Source of the DNA: Opitutia bacterium UBA7441
GTDB lineage: Bacteria > Verrucomicrobiota > Verrucomicrobiia > Opitutales > Coraliomargaritaceae
DNA length: 14,170 nt
Reading direction: 5' to 3'
Assembly: GCA_002480015.1 (NCBI GenBank)
Contig: DLQD01000052.1
Coordinates: 1-14,170, forward strand
Position numbers and translations under genes: made by a program. Shown in pieces: positions 7,467 through 14,170 of this stretch; the stretch's first letter is position 1; every line of letters begins with the position of its first letter. The notes under the pieces are model-generated. The model saw only the letters and a program-made list of their open reading frames with translations. It searched no databases and was not told the origin of the DNA.

Positions 7467-9422
7467 ATGCGTTTCAAATTCACAGTTTTCCTGCTCGCGC
7501 TGAATGTTACCCTCTTCGGCCTGATCGCCTACCTGAATAATCGGGCCGAACAGATCGATCCAGCAACGGGCGGCCTCTCGGGGCAGATCGGTCGTGGACT
7601 GATTGATGCCGATCGTATCGAACTGCATGGTCGGGGCCTTGAAGCCCCGCGTATTCTCAAGCGCACAGGCTCCACCTGGAGCATCACTGAGCCGATGCAG
7701 TGGTCGGCCAACTACTTTGCGATCAATCGTATTCTCAACCAACTGCAGTTTCTTGAAGAAGAAGCCTCCTTCGCGGTCGATGAAATAGCAAAGACCGGCC
7801 AGACACTTGCCGACTATGGACTCGACGATCCCATCCTCCGCCTGACCATCGCTGAGGGCGACGAAAGCATTTCCCTCAGTATCGGAACACTCACCGAGAT
7901 TGGCAACAACGTCTACCTCCTCGGGCCGGACGGGCGAGATATCTTTGTAGTCAATCGCCAAGTTATCGATGGCCTCCTCGTCGACCTCGGCGATCTGCGC
8001 ACCCGCCAGATATTTGACATCCCTGTTTTTGAGGTCAATGCACTCGGTTTGCAGATCCGCTCCGACAGCACCGCCGACGGCAGCTTTCTTAAAGTTCGCC
8101 TGGCCCGCAGTAACGGCGCTTGGAGTTTCGAGGCACCTCTCGCCGCCAAGGCCAATCCCGCTTTGGTCGACAATACGATCAACACCCTGACGGCCGCCAA
8201 AGTGGGCCGTTTTATCGATGAAGAAGCGGAAGATCCCACTCTACAAGGATTCGAATCGCCTTTCATGCGCGTCACTATCCATGGCAATCAGCGCCGCCAA
8301 ACTCTGATCGTCGGCAACCTCGATCCGGCAGCGCAAGGTGCGCCGCAGTATTTCGCTCAACTCGAAGAAAATCCGGCAATTTTCACCGTGCTCGCTCGCC
8401 CTTTCGACGCTCTGCGCGAAGCGCAGGAAGCCCTGCGCGAGCGTAACTTCGTCAACTTTGATTCTACTCAGGTCTCGGCGATCAACCTCTCGGAGAACGG
8501 ACGCAAGATACGTCTGCAAAAGCTGGAGACTGGCGACTGGCAGGTGCTCGAGAGCAAGGGTGAAAACGAGATCCAACCGCACCGGGCCGACCCAGCCATC
8601 ATGTCTCGCCTTCTGCAAGACCTAGAGACACTCCGTGCCAGTGGCTTCGCGGTGGACGCGCCCTCTCCGACAGATAGCGAACGCCTCGGCTTCAATCAAC
8701 CAAGGCGGGTTGTTAGCCTCAGCTCCACCGAGGACGAACCGATCACACTGACACTGGCTCACCCGGAGGATGACAACGACAACCTCTACGCCAAAACGAA
8801 TCTAGCTGACTTCATTTACCAGGTCGAACGCCGCACCACGCTACGCATGCTTCCGCTGAACACACATTACTATCGCAACCGCATCCTGGACACACTTCCC
8901 GCAGCGGCAAGGATCAGCGGCCTGAAACTTACAAATCTGGAAAGCGGACAAAACATACTCGACCTCGAACTGCCCAAGGACGAGACCGACTGGAACACTT
9001 ACTTGCTCGAAAATGACTTCGAACGTGCCGACGACATCCGCACCCTTCTCGCCGCCGCGCGAAACTTTAGCGTAAAGAGCTACCTACTCGACAGCTATAC
9101 AGATGCCTACCCTATCGAATTGGATAGGACTCTACCTTGGGTTTTTCGCCTCTCTGCCACGATTCAGCTCCCCGGCGGTGAGACCGACCGCACCGAAGTC
9201 CGCGAGTATGTCTTCACCAAGCGCTTATCCGGCACCTTACAAGTCGGAGGCTCGAAACAGAACGATGCCATTTTTGAAATACCACAGGAGCTCTTGGATG
9301 CGCTTTACGAATTGATCGACGACATGGAGCTTCCACCGGAAGCGAAGGAACTGCCCGTGGCCGAGCCAAGCTCCATCGAGCCTCTGCCTGCAGCGCAGCC
9401 GATTCCCTCAGCTGAGCTCTAA
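7467..9422 (+). CDS. DUF4340 domain-containing membrane-anchored periplasmic protein with four internal repeats
   Basis: A 651-residue protein with one N-terminal hydrophobic anchor (about residues 4-23) and an otherwise soluble, presumably periplasmic body. It matches DUF4340 (PF14238), which commonly lies beside GldG-type genes. The body reads as four tandem modules of about 140-150 residues. Each opens with a tryptophan-centred strand (Trp71, Trp219, Trp358, Trp509), then a helix (NRILNQLQFLEEEA in the first), a YGLDDP or GFESP-like turn in the first three (LGFNQP in the third), and a strand-rich second half (LSIGTLTEIGNNVYLL). The fourth is the most diverged. The C-terminal 30 residues are proline- and alanine-rich. 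It is 4 bases after the GldG-like gene and 24 bases before the AsmA-like gene. Biochemical function is unknown. Confidence 0.87.
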   Translation: MRFKFTVFLLALNVTLFGLIAYLNNRAEQIDPATGGLSGQIGRGLIDADRIELHGRGLEAPRILKRTGSTWSITEPMQWSANYFAINRILNQLQFLEEEASFAVDEIAKTGQTLADYGLDDPILRLTIAEGDESISLSIGTLTEIGNNVYLLGPDGRDIFVVNRQVIDGLLVDLGDLRTRQIFDIPVFEVNALGLQIRSDSTADGSFLKVRLARSNGAWSFEAPLAAKANPALVDNTINTLTAAKVGRFIDEEAEDPTLQGFESPFMRVTIHGNQRRQTLIVGNLDPAAQGAPQYFAQLEENPAIFTVLARPFDALREAQEALRERNFVNFDSTQVSAINLSENGRKIRLQKLETGDWQVLESKGENEIQPHRADPAIMSRLLQDLETLRASGFAVDAPSPTDSERLGFNQPRRVVSLSSTEDEPITLTLAHPEDDNDNLYAKTNLADFIYQVERRTTLRMLPLNTHYYRNRILDTLPAAARISGLKLTNLESGQNILDLELPKDETDWNTYLLENDFERADDIRTLLAAARNFSVKSYLLDSYTDAYPIELDRTLPWVFRLSATIQLPGGETDRTEVREYVFTKRLSGTLQVGGSKQNDAIFEIPQELLDALYELIDDMELPPEAKELPVAEPSSIEPLPAAQPIPSAEL

Positions 9423-9446
9423 GCTAGCCGCCCAGGAAACATAAAC

Positions 9447-12140
9447 ATGGCGAAAAGGAAAAAACTTCGGCTCAGTATCCTGCTGGAGCTATTCCTGAAT
9501 GCGTTCTTGCTGACTCTCTTCGTGGCGCAGGCTTTCGTCGCAACTTACCTACTATTTTGTGGGTATGTGCCGTTTCCTTCCAATTGGGGCAACCGTCTGA
9601 TCGCACAACACCTGCCTGCGGACACCATTCTTCAGGTTGACGAATTCAGACTACGTCCAGGTGGCTCGATCGACCTGGTCGGCATCGATATCAAAACTGA
9701 GGGCATCCAACAACCACTACTCAAAGCGAAGTCGGTGAAAATCGAGCTCAAATGGGATACACGTTTCGACTTACCACAAGTCAAAAGCCTCGTCCTTTCG
9801 GCGGGTATACTCTACACGCCTTCGGTCTATTCTTCCGACGGCTACCACAGCCCTCTCCTAGAACGAATCACCTTCCGCGTCATTCCGAATACAGCCTACT
9901 GGGAAGTCGACCGTTTTGCCGCACTCCACGAGAACATCCATCTGCGCGGCGCTTTTCAGATCCCGATTGGCTCAGACACGGCCAGTGATTTAAGCATCGG
10001 ACAAAAGATCAATGCCTTCTATGCACAAGCTGCCAAGCTCTCGGAGCAGAAAGAAAGCATCCACTATTTCCAGACCCCAACCATCGCTTTCAAGATGAGC
10101 ACGCTGGATGCCGAGACCCAACAAGTGGATCTACGCATCAGTAGCCGACAGCTCCGACACTCGGAAGTCATTGCTGATAAAGTGCAACTCCGCGGCAGCG
10201 CCCAACTCAAGGGGCTGGAGATCACTCCGATTACAGCACCGCGCTTGACCGCTGAACAGATCCAACTGCCCCGTTACGAGCTCGCCGCAAACGGCCTCAG
10301 CGCAGAGATCAAACCGGATCAACTCGAGAGAATCCTCGCTGGCGACTGGCCGAAGCTGAAGCTGGCCGCGCAAAACATTTCATGTAAACAGTTCGATCTG
10401 GAAGCCCCTATTCTGACGATCGACCCCAGCGCTTTTCCTCAGGTGGCCTTTCGTGGTGCCTCCGGCAGCCTGGACGGCGCGATCGACCTGAGAGGACACA
10501 TCAATACCAAAGACTGGAGCGGCCAAGCCCGCGCCCGCGGCAGTGTCGATTTAGTCAAGCTGGCCTCACAAACGATCCGGGATAAGCTTCCCGCAATCAC
10601 CTATGAATCGAGCCCCTATTACGACCTCAATCTTTCGTTCGAACCGGGCTTTTCCATCGAACGAGTCGACATCACAGCAGACGTCAACAACCTGCAAATC
10701 GAGGATCTCACCTTCGACCACATTGATGCGCACGCGATCTATAGGGACGGTCTCTACTCCATCGAGGACCTCTACCTTCGCCGGGATAAGCAGTGGCTCG
10801 ATCTCAAATTTAATCTACACCCGGAGAGCGACGACTACCGGGTCTATCTCATCGGCTCGGCAATACCTGACGATTACAATGCACTTCTCCCCAGCTGGTG
10901 GGCAGCGATTTTCGAGGATTTTGAGTTCAATCGGGATGCCTACATTTGGGGCGATTTTATCATCTACGGAAACTACAAGCGCAAAGCCTCCGATCTGTAT
11001 TTCGGCCGGGCGGAAGCGCGGGCGTTCAGCTACAAAGGTGTCTATCTGGATCAGGGCGAACTGATCGTCCGAGGCCGTGGACACTACACCGAACTCCATA
11101 AACTAAAGGCGACGAGCGGCCAGGCCTGGGCTCGCGGCAACATCGCCTTTACTTCAAAAAGTGACGAAGTGAAAGGTCCCGCAGCGGTGAGGCTGAATAT
11201 GGAAGCCCAACTCACCTTGGAAGATGCCACCAAACTCTTCTCAGGAAGCATCGCCCAAATCATCTCTGACTTTAAAACCGAAGGCCTTCCCCGAACCAAG
11301 TTTACGGCCGCCATCTTCAACAGCGCATACCCCCAGTATGCCGGTAAGAGTTTTTTTGACCTGTCTGCAGTCTGCGCAGAACCGCTCAGCTACAAAGGCA
11401 TGCCATTGGAGCATTTAAGTTTCGATCTCTTCGGGCGCGGGGATGCGACCTACCTGCGGGATCTTAAGCTAGGCTACGCGGGTGGACAAGGCAGCGCAGC
11501 GATCGATATTTTCACTCCCGCAGAAGCTGCGAATCAACTGCGCTATCAATTCGAGCTCAAGGACGCCGAGCAGAACAAAGCACTGCGAGATCTGCCCGAT
11601 TTTGATGAGATCGAAGACAGTCTGGAAACTAGGGCTGAACCCACCCCCTCTAAGGCGGGCTCTGCCCGAATCGACATTAACCTCCATGGCGAAGGCCCGT
11701 TCGAGGACCCATTCAACCACGCTGGCTTCGGACGCTTCGAAGTCCGTAATGACCAACTTGGCGCCATTCAACTACTGGGTCCCCTCTCGAAAATACTACA
11801 GAACACTCAGCTAAACTTCACTTCATTCAACTTGAATCTCATGCGGGGTGACTTCAGCTATAAAAACGAAAATGTCTTTTTTGACCCTTTGCGAATCGAT
11901 GGACCACGCACTCAAATCCAGGCCCCGGGACGCCTTCGCTTAACGGATCACACGCTCGAGATGCGCGTCAGTGTTTCCCTTTTCGGCAATGCCGGAAACC
12001 CTGGTTCCCAGCTGCGGAAGATTGGTGATATCATCATCAAACCACTCCCGAATCTACTGCAGTTCCAACTGACCGGCACGCTTGAAGACCAGATATTGCG
12101 CTCGCTCTACGACCCGCGAAACTTGATCCCACGCTTCTAG
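9447..12140 (+). CDS. Large AsmA-like (AsmA/YhdP superfamily) envelope protein
   Basis: An 897-residue protein with one N-terminal transmembrane anchor (about residues 12-38, after a KRKK basic stretch) and a very long strand-rich extracytoplasmic part. The N-terminal DEFRLRPGGSIDLVGIDI with KAKSVKIELKW, and the C-terminal block from about residue 770 (GRFEVRNDQLGAIQLLGPLSKIL, then RGDFSYKNENVFFDPLRIDG, IQAPGRLRLTDHTLEM), are the pattern of AsmA-like C-terminal regions. AsmA, TamB and YhdP relatives are elongated proteins with a hydrophobic groove, linked to phospholipid transfer between the two membranes. A good Shine-Dalgarno (AGGA at 9434-9437) lies 9 bases before the ATG. It is last in the five-gene operon and converges on the FAD gene 20 bases away. 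The superfamily call is reasonably firm; a role in lipid transport is inference. Confidence 0.75.
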   Translation: MAKRKKLRLSILLELFLNAFLLTLFVAQAFVATYLLFCGYVPFPSNWGNRLIAQHLPADTILQVDEFRLRPGGSIDLVGIDIKTEGIQQPLLKAKSVKIELKWDTRFDLPQVKSLVLSAGILYTPSVYSSDGYHSPLLERITFRVIPNTAYWEVDRFAALHENIHLRGAFQIPIGSDTASDLSIGQKINAFYAQAAKLSEQKESIHYFQTPTIAFKMSTLDAETQQVDLRISSRQLRHSEVIADKVQLRGSAQLKGLEITPITAPRLTAEQIQLPRYELAANGLSAEIKPDQLERILAGDWPKLKLAAQNISCKQFDLEAPILTIDPSAFPQVAFRGASGSLDGAIDLRGHINTKDWSGQARARGSVDLVKLASQTIRDKLPAITYESSPYYDLNLSFEPGFSIERVDITADVNNLQIEDLTFDHIDAHAIYRDGLYSIEDLYLRRDKQWLDLKFNLHPESDDYRVYLIGSAIPDDYNALLPSWWAAIFEDFEFNRDAYIWGDFIIYGNYKRKASDLYFGRAEARAFSYKGVYLDQGELIVRGRGHYTELHKLKATSGQAWARGNIAFTSKSDEVKGPAAVRLNMEAQLTLEDATKLFSGSIAQIISDFKTEGLPRTKFTAAIFNSAYPQYAGKSFFDLSAVCAEPLSYKGMPLEHLSFDLFGRGDATYLRDLKLGYAGGQGSAAIDIFTPAEAANQLRYQFELKDAEQNKALRDLPDFDEIEDSLETRAEPTPSKAGSARIDINLHGEGPFEDPFNHAGFGRFEVRNDQLGAIQLLGPLSKILQNTQLNFTSFNLNLMRGDFSYKNENVFFDPLRIDGPRTQIQAPGRLRLTDHTLEMRVSVSLFGNAGNPGSQLRKIGDIIIKPLPNLLQFQLTGTLEDQILRSLYDPRNLIPRF

Positions 12141-12160
12141 TCAACACGGCTTCGCAGCCT

Positions 12161-13132
12161 TCAGGCCCCTTCCAATATACGGCCCGCCGCTTCGATCCCG
12201 GAGAGCGCGGCACCTTCGACTCTCGCGCCGCCGAACGAATCGCCAGCCAGCGTCAACTTAAGCCCCGGGTTGTGGAAATATGGATCCGGCCAAGGGTTGA
12301 TCGGTGTGGTAAAGCCCCAACGGTGACACTTAAATTCCTTGACCTCCGCCTTCAGGTAGGGCGCGGCGGCTTCGAGCATGAGGCCACCTCTTAATTTATC
12401 GGGCGAATCCCAATGCGTATCGGCGAACGCAGCATCCGCGTGTATCGTAATCGCGGATACATCCGGGGAAATACCTTTTTGTTGGTTATCGCCAATCCAA
12501 GTCAGCGGCGCCTGATCTATTTTCATCCCACCCGGGGCAGGCAGACCGCTCGAGGCGTCGAGAATCGCGAGCGTAGCCAGTCCCCGCTCGTAACGTACTT
12601 CACGTAGGGCATCCGTATGCCCGTTGGCATAGCGAAGGCCTGTCATGTCGAGCAGATTGAGCGCCTGCGGCAAGGGCGCAGTGATGACGAGTTGACGCGC
12701 GACAAAGGCATCACCTGTAGCGGTGCAGGCCAACCAAAGGTCGGTGTCGCGTGCGAGCTCCGTGACTTCCTGCGAGTTGGCGATCTCCAAATTTTTGGCC
12801 AAAAACTTAGGGACATCCGTCATGCCTTGCAGCCCGCAGTAGCGGGGATAGCCTTCTGGATTGGTATCCTCCGGAAGGTGGCGGAACCACTCTTTCAGAA
12901 CTCCGGCTTTGAGCCAGGTATCCACATAAGTTTGCACGCGGGCATCGCGCACCGTGAAATACTGTGCGCCGTGGTCGAGGCGACCCCCCGCCATGCGTCG
13001 CGTCGCCATGCGCCCTCCGAGGCCGCGCCCTTTGTCAAGCACACGGACGGACATACCCGCTTTGTGGAGTTCTGTCGCACACAGCAGGCCCGAAATGCCC
13101 GCTCCAATAATTAGGACATCCGTAGGAATCAT
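12161..13132 (-). CDS. NAD(P)/FAD-dependent amine-oxidase-type oxidoreductase (renalase-like)
   Basis: A 323-residue flavoprotein of the COG3380/renalase-like group. The N-terminus is a classical FAD Rossmann motif, VLIIGAGISGLLCA (Gly10, Gly12, Gly15). The acidic ribose-binding Asp33 follows in VRVLDKGRGLGGRMATRR, and then DHGAQYFT (about 53-60), which is diagnostic of this subgroup. The C-terminal LAGDSFGGARVEGAALSGIEAAGRIL is the second FAD-binding segment. No signal peptide is visible, so it is probably cytoplasmic. Bacterial relatives have varied or unknown substrates, so I assign no reaction. It lies 128 bases downstream of queF on the same strand, far enough to have its own promoter. 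It converges with the AsmA-like gene, with no convincing terminator between. Confidence 0.88.
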   Translation of the reverse strand: MIPTDVLIIGAGISGLLCATELHKAGMSVRVLDKGRGLGGRMATRRMAGGRLDHGAQYFTVRDARVQTYVDTWLKAGVLKEWFRHLPEDTNPEGYPRYCGLQGMTDVPKFLAKNLEIANSQEVTELARDTDLWLACTATGDAFVARQLVITAPLPQALNLLDMTGLRYANGHTDALREVRYERGLATLAILDASSGLPAPGGMKIDQAPLTWIGDNQQKGISPDVSAITIHADAAFADTHWDSPDKLRGGLMLEAAAPYLKAEVKEFKCHRWGFTTPINPWPDPYFHNPGLKLTLAGDSFGGARVEGAALSGIEAAGRILEGA

Positions 13133-13260
13133 GGTCGTGGAAGTTGTGACATGTTACCATAGCAATCGCACAAATCCGCGGCACCTTACCGCAAAGCTAT
13201 ACAAACTCCTTACGATGACGCATCTAGCTAGAGGACAGAGCCAGAAACCGTCAAAAAGAG

Positions 13261-13635
13261 CTAGGCCGAAAACGGAAACGTGGTGGGTCCATCATAGCCT
13301 GCCTGCGCATCTTCGACGACCACGTTAGAGCGGATGCCCCCGCGTCCACGCCAGATGGTTTCCAGCCGTGCCCAGCGAGGTTTGCAGACTGAATAGAGGT
13401 CTTCAAAGATCTGATTAGTCACTGCCTCAAAGAAGATCCCTTTGTTACGATAGCCGTGAAGGTAGACCTTCATCGCCTTGAGTTCGATGCAGACTTCATC
13501 CGGCACGTAACTGAAGACCACCGTGGCAAAGTCCGGGTGTCCTGTCATCGGGCAGGTCGAGGTGAACTCTTCCTGTATATGCTGGATAGTGAAATTGCGT
13601 TGCGGATTCGGATTGGGAAATGTTTCGATGTCCAT
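13261..13635 (-). CDS. queF: NADPH-dependent 7-cyano-7-deazaguanine reductase (preQ0 reductase), unimodular QueF
   Basis: QueF reduces preQ0 to preQ1 with two NADPH, a late step before insertion of the queuosine precursor into tRNA. From the ATG at 13635 the protein has 124 residues, typical of the short unimodular type. The start MDIETFPNPNPQRNFTI is family-like; an in-frame GTG at 13644 would add three residues. Counting from that GTG, the catalytic cysteine is Cys31 in FTSTCPMTGHPDFA, with the conserved Asp38 seven residues on. The QueF motif ELKAMKVYLH spans 54-63, and the conserved Glu73 is in RNKGIFFEAVTN. This Cys/Asp/Glu spacing matches the known B. subtilis enzyme (Cys55, Asp62, Glu97). 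A GGRGGIRS-like tail segment (RGRGGIRSNV) is also present. No other queuosine gene lies in the window. Confidence 0.96.
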   Translation of the reverse strand: MDIETFPNPNPQRNFTIQHIQEEFTSTCPMTGHPDFATVVFSYVPDEVCIELKAMKVYLHGYRNKGIFFEAVTNQIFEDLYSVCKPRWARLETIWRGRGGIRSNVVVEDAQAGYDGPTTFPFSA

Positions 13636-13639
13636 GAAA

Positions 13640-13652
13640 GGCACAGTGTGCC
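13640..13652. repeat. 13-bp palindrome in the queF leader
   Basis: GGCACAGTGTGCC is a perfect dyad with 6-bp arms around one central base. It lies 5-17 bases before the queF ATG, exactly where a ribosome-binding site would be, and overlaps the alternative GTG start. It could be a repressor operator, or in RNA a 5-bp hairpin with a 3-nt loop that limits translation. Its role is not shown. Confidence 0.4.
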
Positions 13653-13672
13653 GAGATTAAAAAAATTCAACC

Positions 13673-13700
13673 CCTATACATCGATGGCCATCAATGCCAA
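13673..13700 (-). promoter_or_regulatory. Candidate sigma-70-type promoter for queF
   Basis: Read on the minus strand, TTGGCA (13700-13695, five of six matches to TTGACA) and TATAGG (13678-13673, four of six to TATAAT) are separated by 16 bases. Transcription would begin near 13666, giving a leader of about 30 bases that contains the palindrome at 13640-13652. The -10 match is weak in its second half, so this remains a candidate. Confidence 0.35.
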
Positions 13701-13787
13701 AGACGTTAGCGATCGTGCTCTAAAATCTGCTGACGGCCCTCTGTCTTCTTCCTTGCAGGATCCGGCCTGCTCGATGACATTTCCCCT

Positions 13788-14170
13788 ATGAGCCGCCCAG
13801 AGAACGCACCCGGTCAACTTTCACTCGTCGCCGCCCCGATCGGCAACCTCGGCGACATGACCCCGCGTGCAATCGAAACGCTCCAATCAGTCGACACCAT
13901 CGCCTGCGAAGATACCCGCGTCACGGGTAAGCTCCTGAGTAAACTCGGTATCGAGAAAACCTCGCCCCTACTCTCCTACCGCGAGGAGAACGAGAAACAT
14001 ATGGCCGGCGTGCTGGCCGACCGGATTGAGGCTGGCGAGCGCATCGCCCTCATCTCTGACGCCGGTATGCCCGCAATCAGCGATCCGGGCTTCCGCCTCG
14101 TGCGCGAGTGCCGTCGGCGCGGTCTTTCGGTAACCGCCGCACCTGGCGTAACGGCTGCCACGACCGCGCT
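13788..14170 (+). CDS. rsmI: 16S rRNA (cytidine(1402)-2'-O)-methyltransferase, N-terminal part (3' end outside window)
   Basis: Reading from the ATG at 13788, the frame stays open for 127 codons to the right edge. RsmI uses SAM to methylate the 2'-OH of C1402 in 16S rRNA, close to the P-site mRNA. The sequence follows the family closely: LSLVAAPIGNLGDMTPRAIETL (residues about 11-32), the strongly conserved IACEDTRVTGKLL (38-50), LLSYREENE (61-69), IALISDAGMPAISDPGFRLV (86-105) and AAPGVTAA (117-124). It belongs to the tetrapyrrole methylase fold. Positions that are usually ATPIGN, GTPLISDPG and PGPSA-like read AAPIGN, GMPAISDPG and PGVTA here. No in-frame upstream ATG and no clear Shine-Dalgarno are present. 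It is divergent from queF, with 152 bases between the two starts. Confidence 0.95.
   Translation, partial: MSRPENAPGQLSLVAAPIGNLGDMTPRAIETLQSVDTIACEDTRVTGKLLSKLGIEKTSPLLSYREENEKHMAGVLADRIEAGERIALISDAGMPAISDPGFRLVRECRRRGLSVTAAPGVTAATTA

Noticed and set aside
12148..12159. Hairpin GGCT-TCGC-AGCC between the convergent AsmA-like and FAD genes as a terminator
   Set aside because: Only a 4-bp stem with no T-tract on either strand.
13636..13787. Possible preQ1 riboswitch in front of queF
   Set aside because: The minus-strand leader lacks the compact C-rich loop plus A-rich tail of class I and has no class II-like architecture that I can recognise; the likely leader is only about 30 bases.

Overview
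The window looks like chromosomal DNA of a Gram-negative bacterium of the Planctomycetes-Verrucomicrobia-Chlamydiae group. My best guess is a verrucomicrobial lineage near Opitutae/Puniceicoccales. The guess rests on the protein flavour, the moderately high GC, the frequent lack of clear Shine-Dalgarno sites, and a GldA/GldF/GldG plus DUF4340 operon outside an evident gliding locus. No 16S rRNA or other decisive marker is present.

Layout. (1) 2-3541, + strand: a glutamate synthase locus. It holds the 3' third of gltB, a small four-helix-bundle gene (the family known from 23S rRNA intervening sequences), and gltD, closed by a strong and probably bidirectional terminator at 3561-3592. The small gene lies inside an imperfect 28-bp inverted repeat made of 7-nt tandem units, so it looks like a discrete cassette inserted between two metabolic partner genes. 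(2) 3641-4030, - strand: a small DUF2721 membrane protein. (3) 4178-12140, + strand: a tight five-gene operon of ABC ATPase, ABC-2 permease, GldG-type auxiliary protein, a four-repeat DUF4340 protein and a large AsmA-like protein. (4) 12161-13635, - strand: a renalase-like FAD oxidoreductase and, upstream of it, queF. (5) 13788 to the right edge, + strand: the 5' part of rsmI, divergent from queF.

How the genes work together. GltB and GltD form NADPH-glutamate synthase, the main ammonia-assimilation route with glutamine synthetase. The five-gene operon encodes an inner-membrane ABC-2 transporter (ATPase plus permease), two membrane-anchored proteins with large periplasmic parts (GldG-like and DUF4340) and an AsmA-like protein of the superfamily linked to lipid transfer across the envelope. 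I infer an envelope export or lipid-trafficking machine of unknown substrate; this is the best candidate for an undescribed system here. QueF (queuosine in tRNA) and RsmI (16S rRNA C1402 methylation) both modify RNA that acts at the ribosomal decoding site.

The most distinctive non-coding signal is a family of degenerate 7-nt repeats (ACTTCTA and its complement). They flank the four-helix-bundle gene on both sides and recur, without any such gene, between the ABC ATPase and permease genes. No intergenic stretch exceeds 300 bases. I saw no tRNA, rRNA, CRISPR array or transposase gene.
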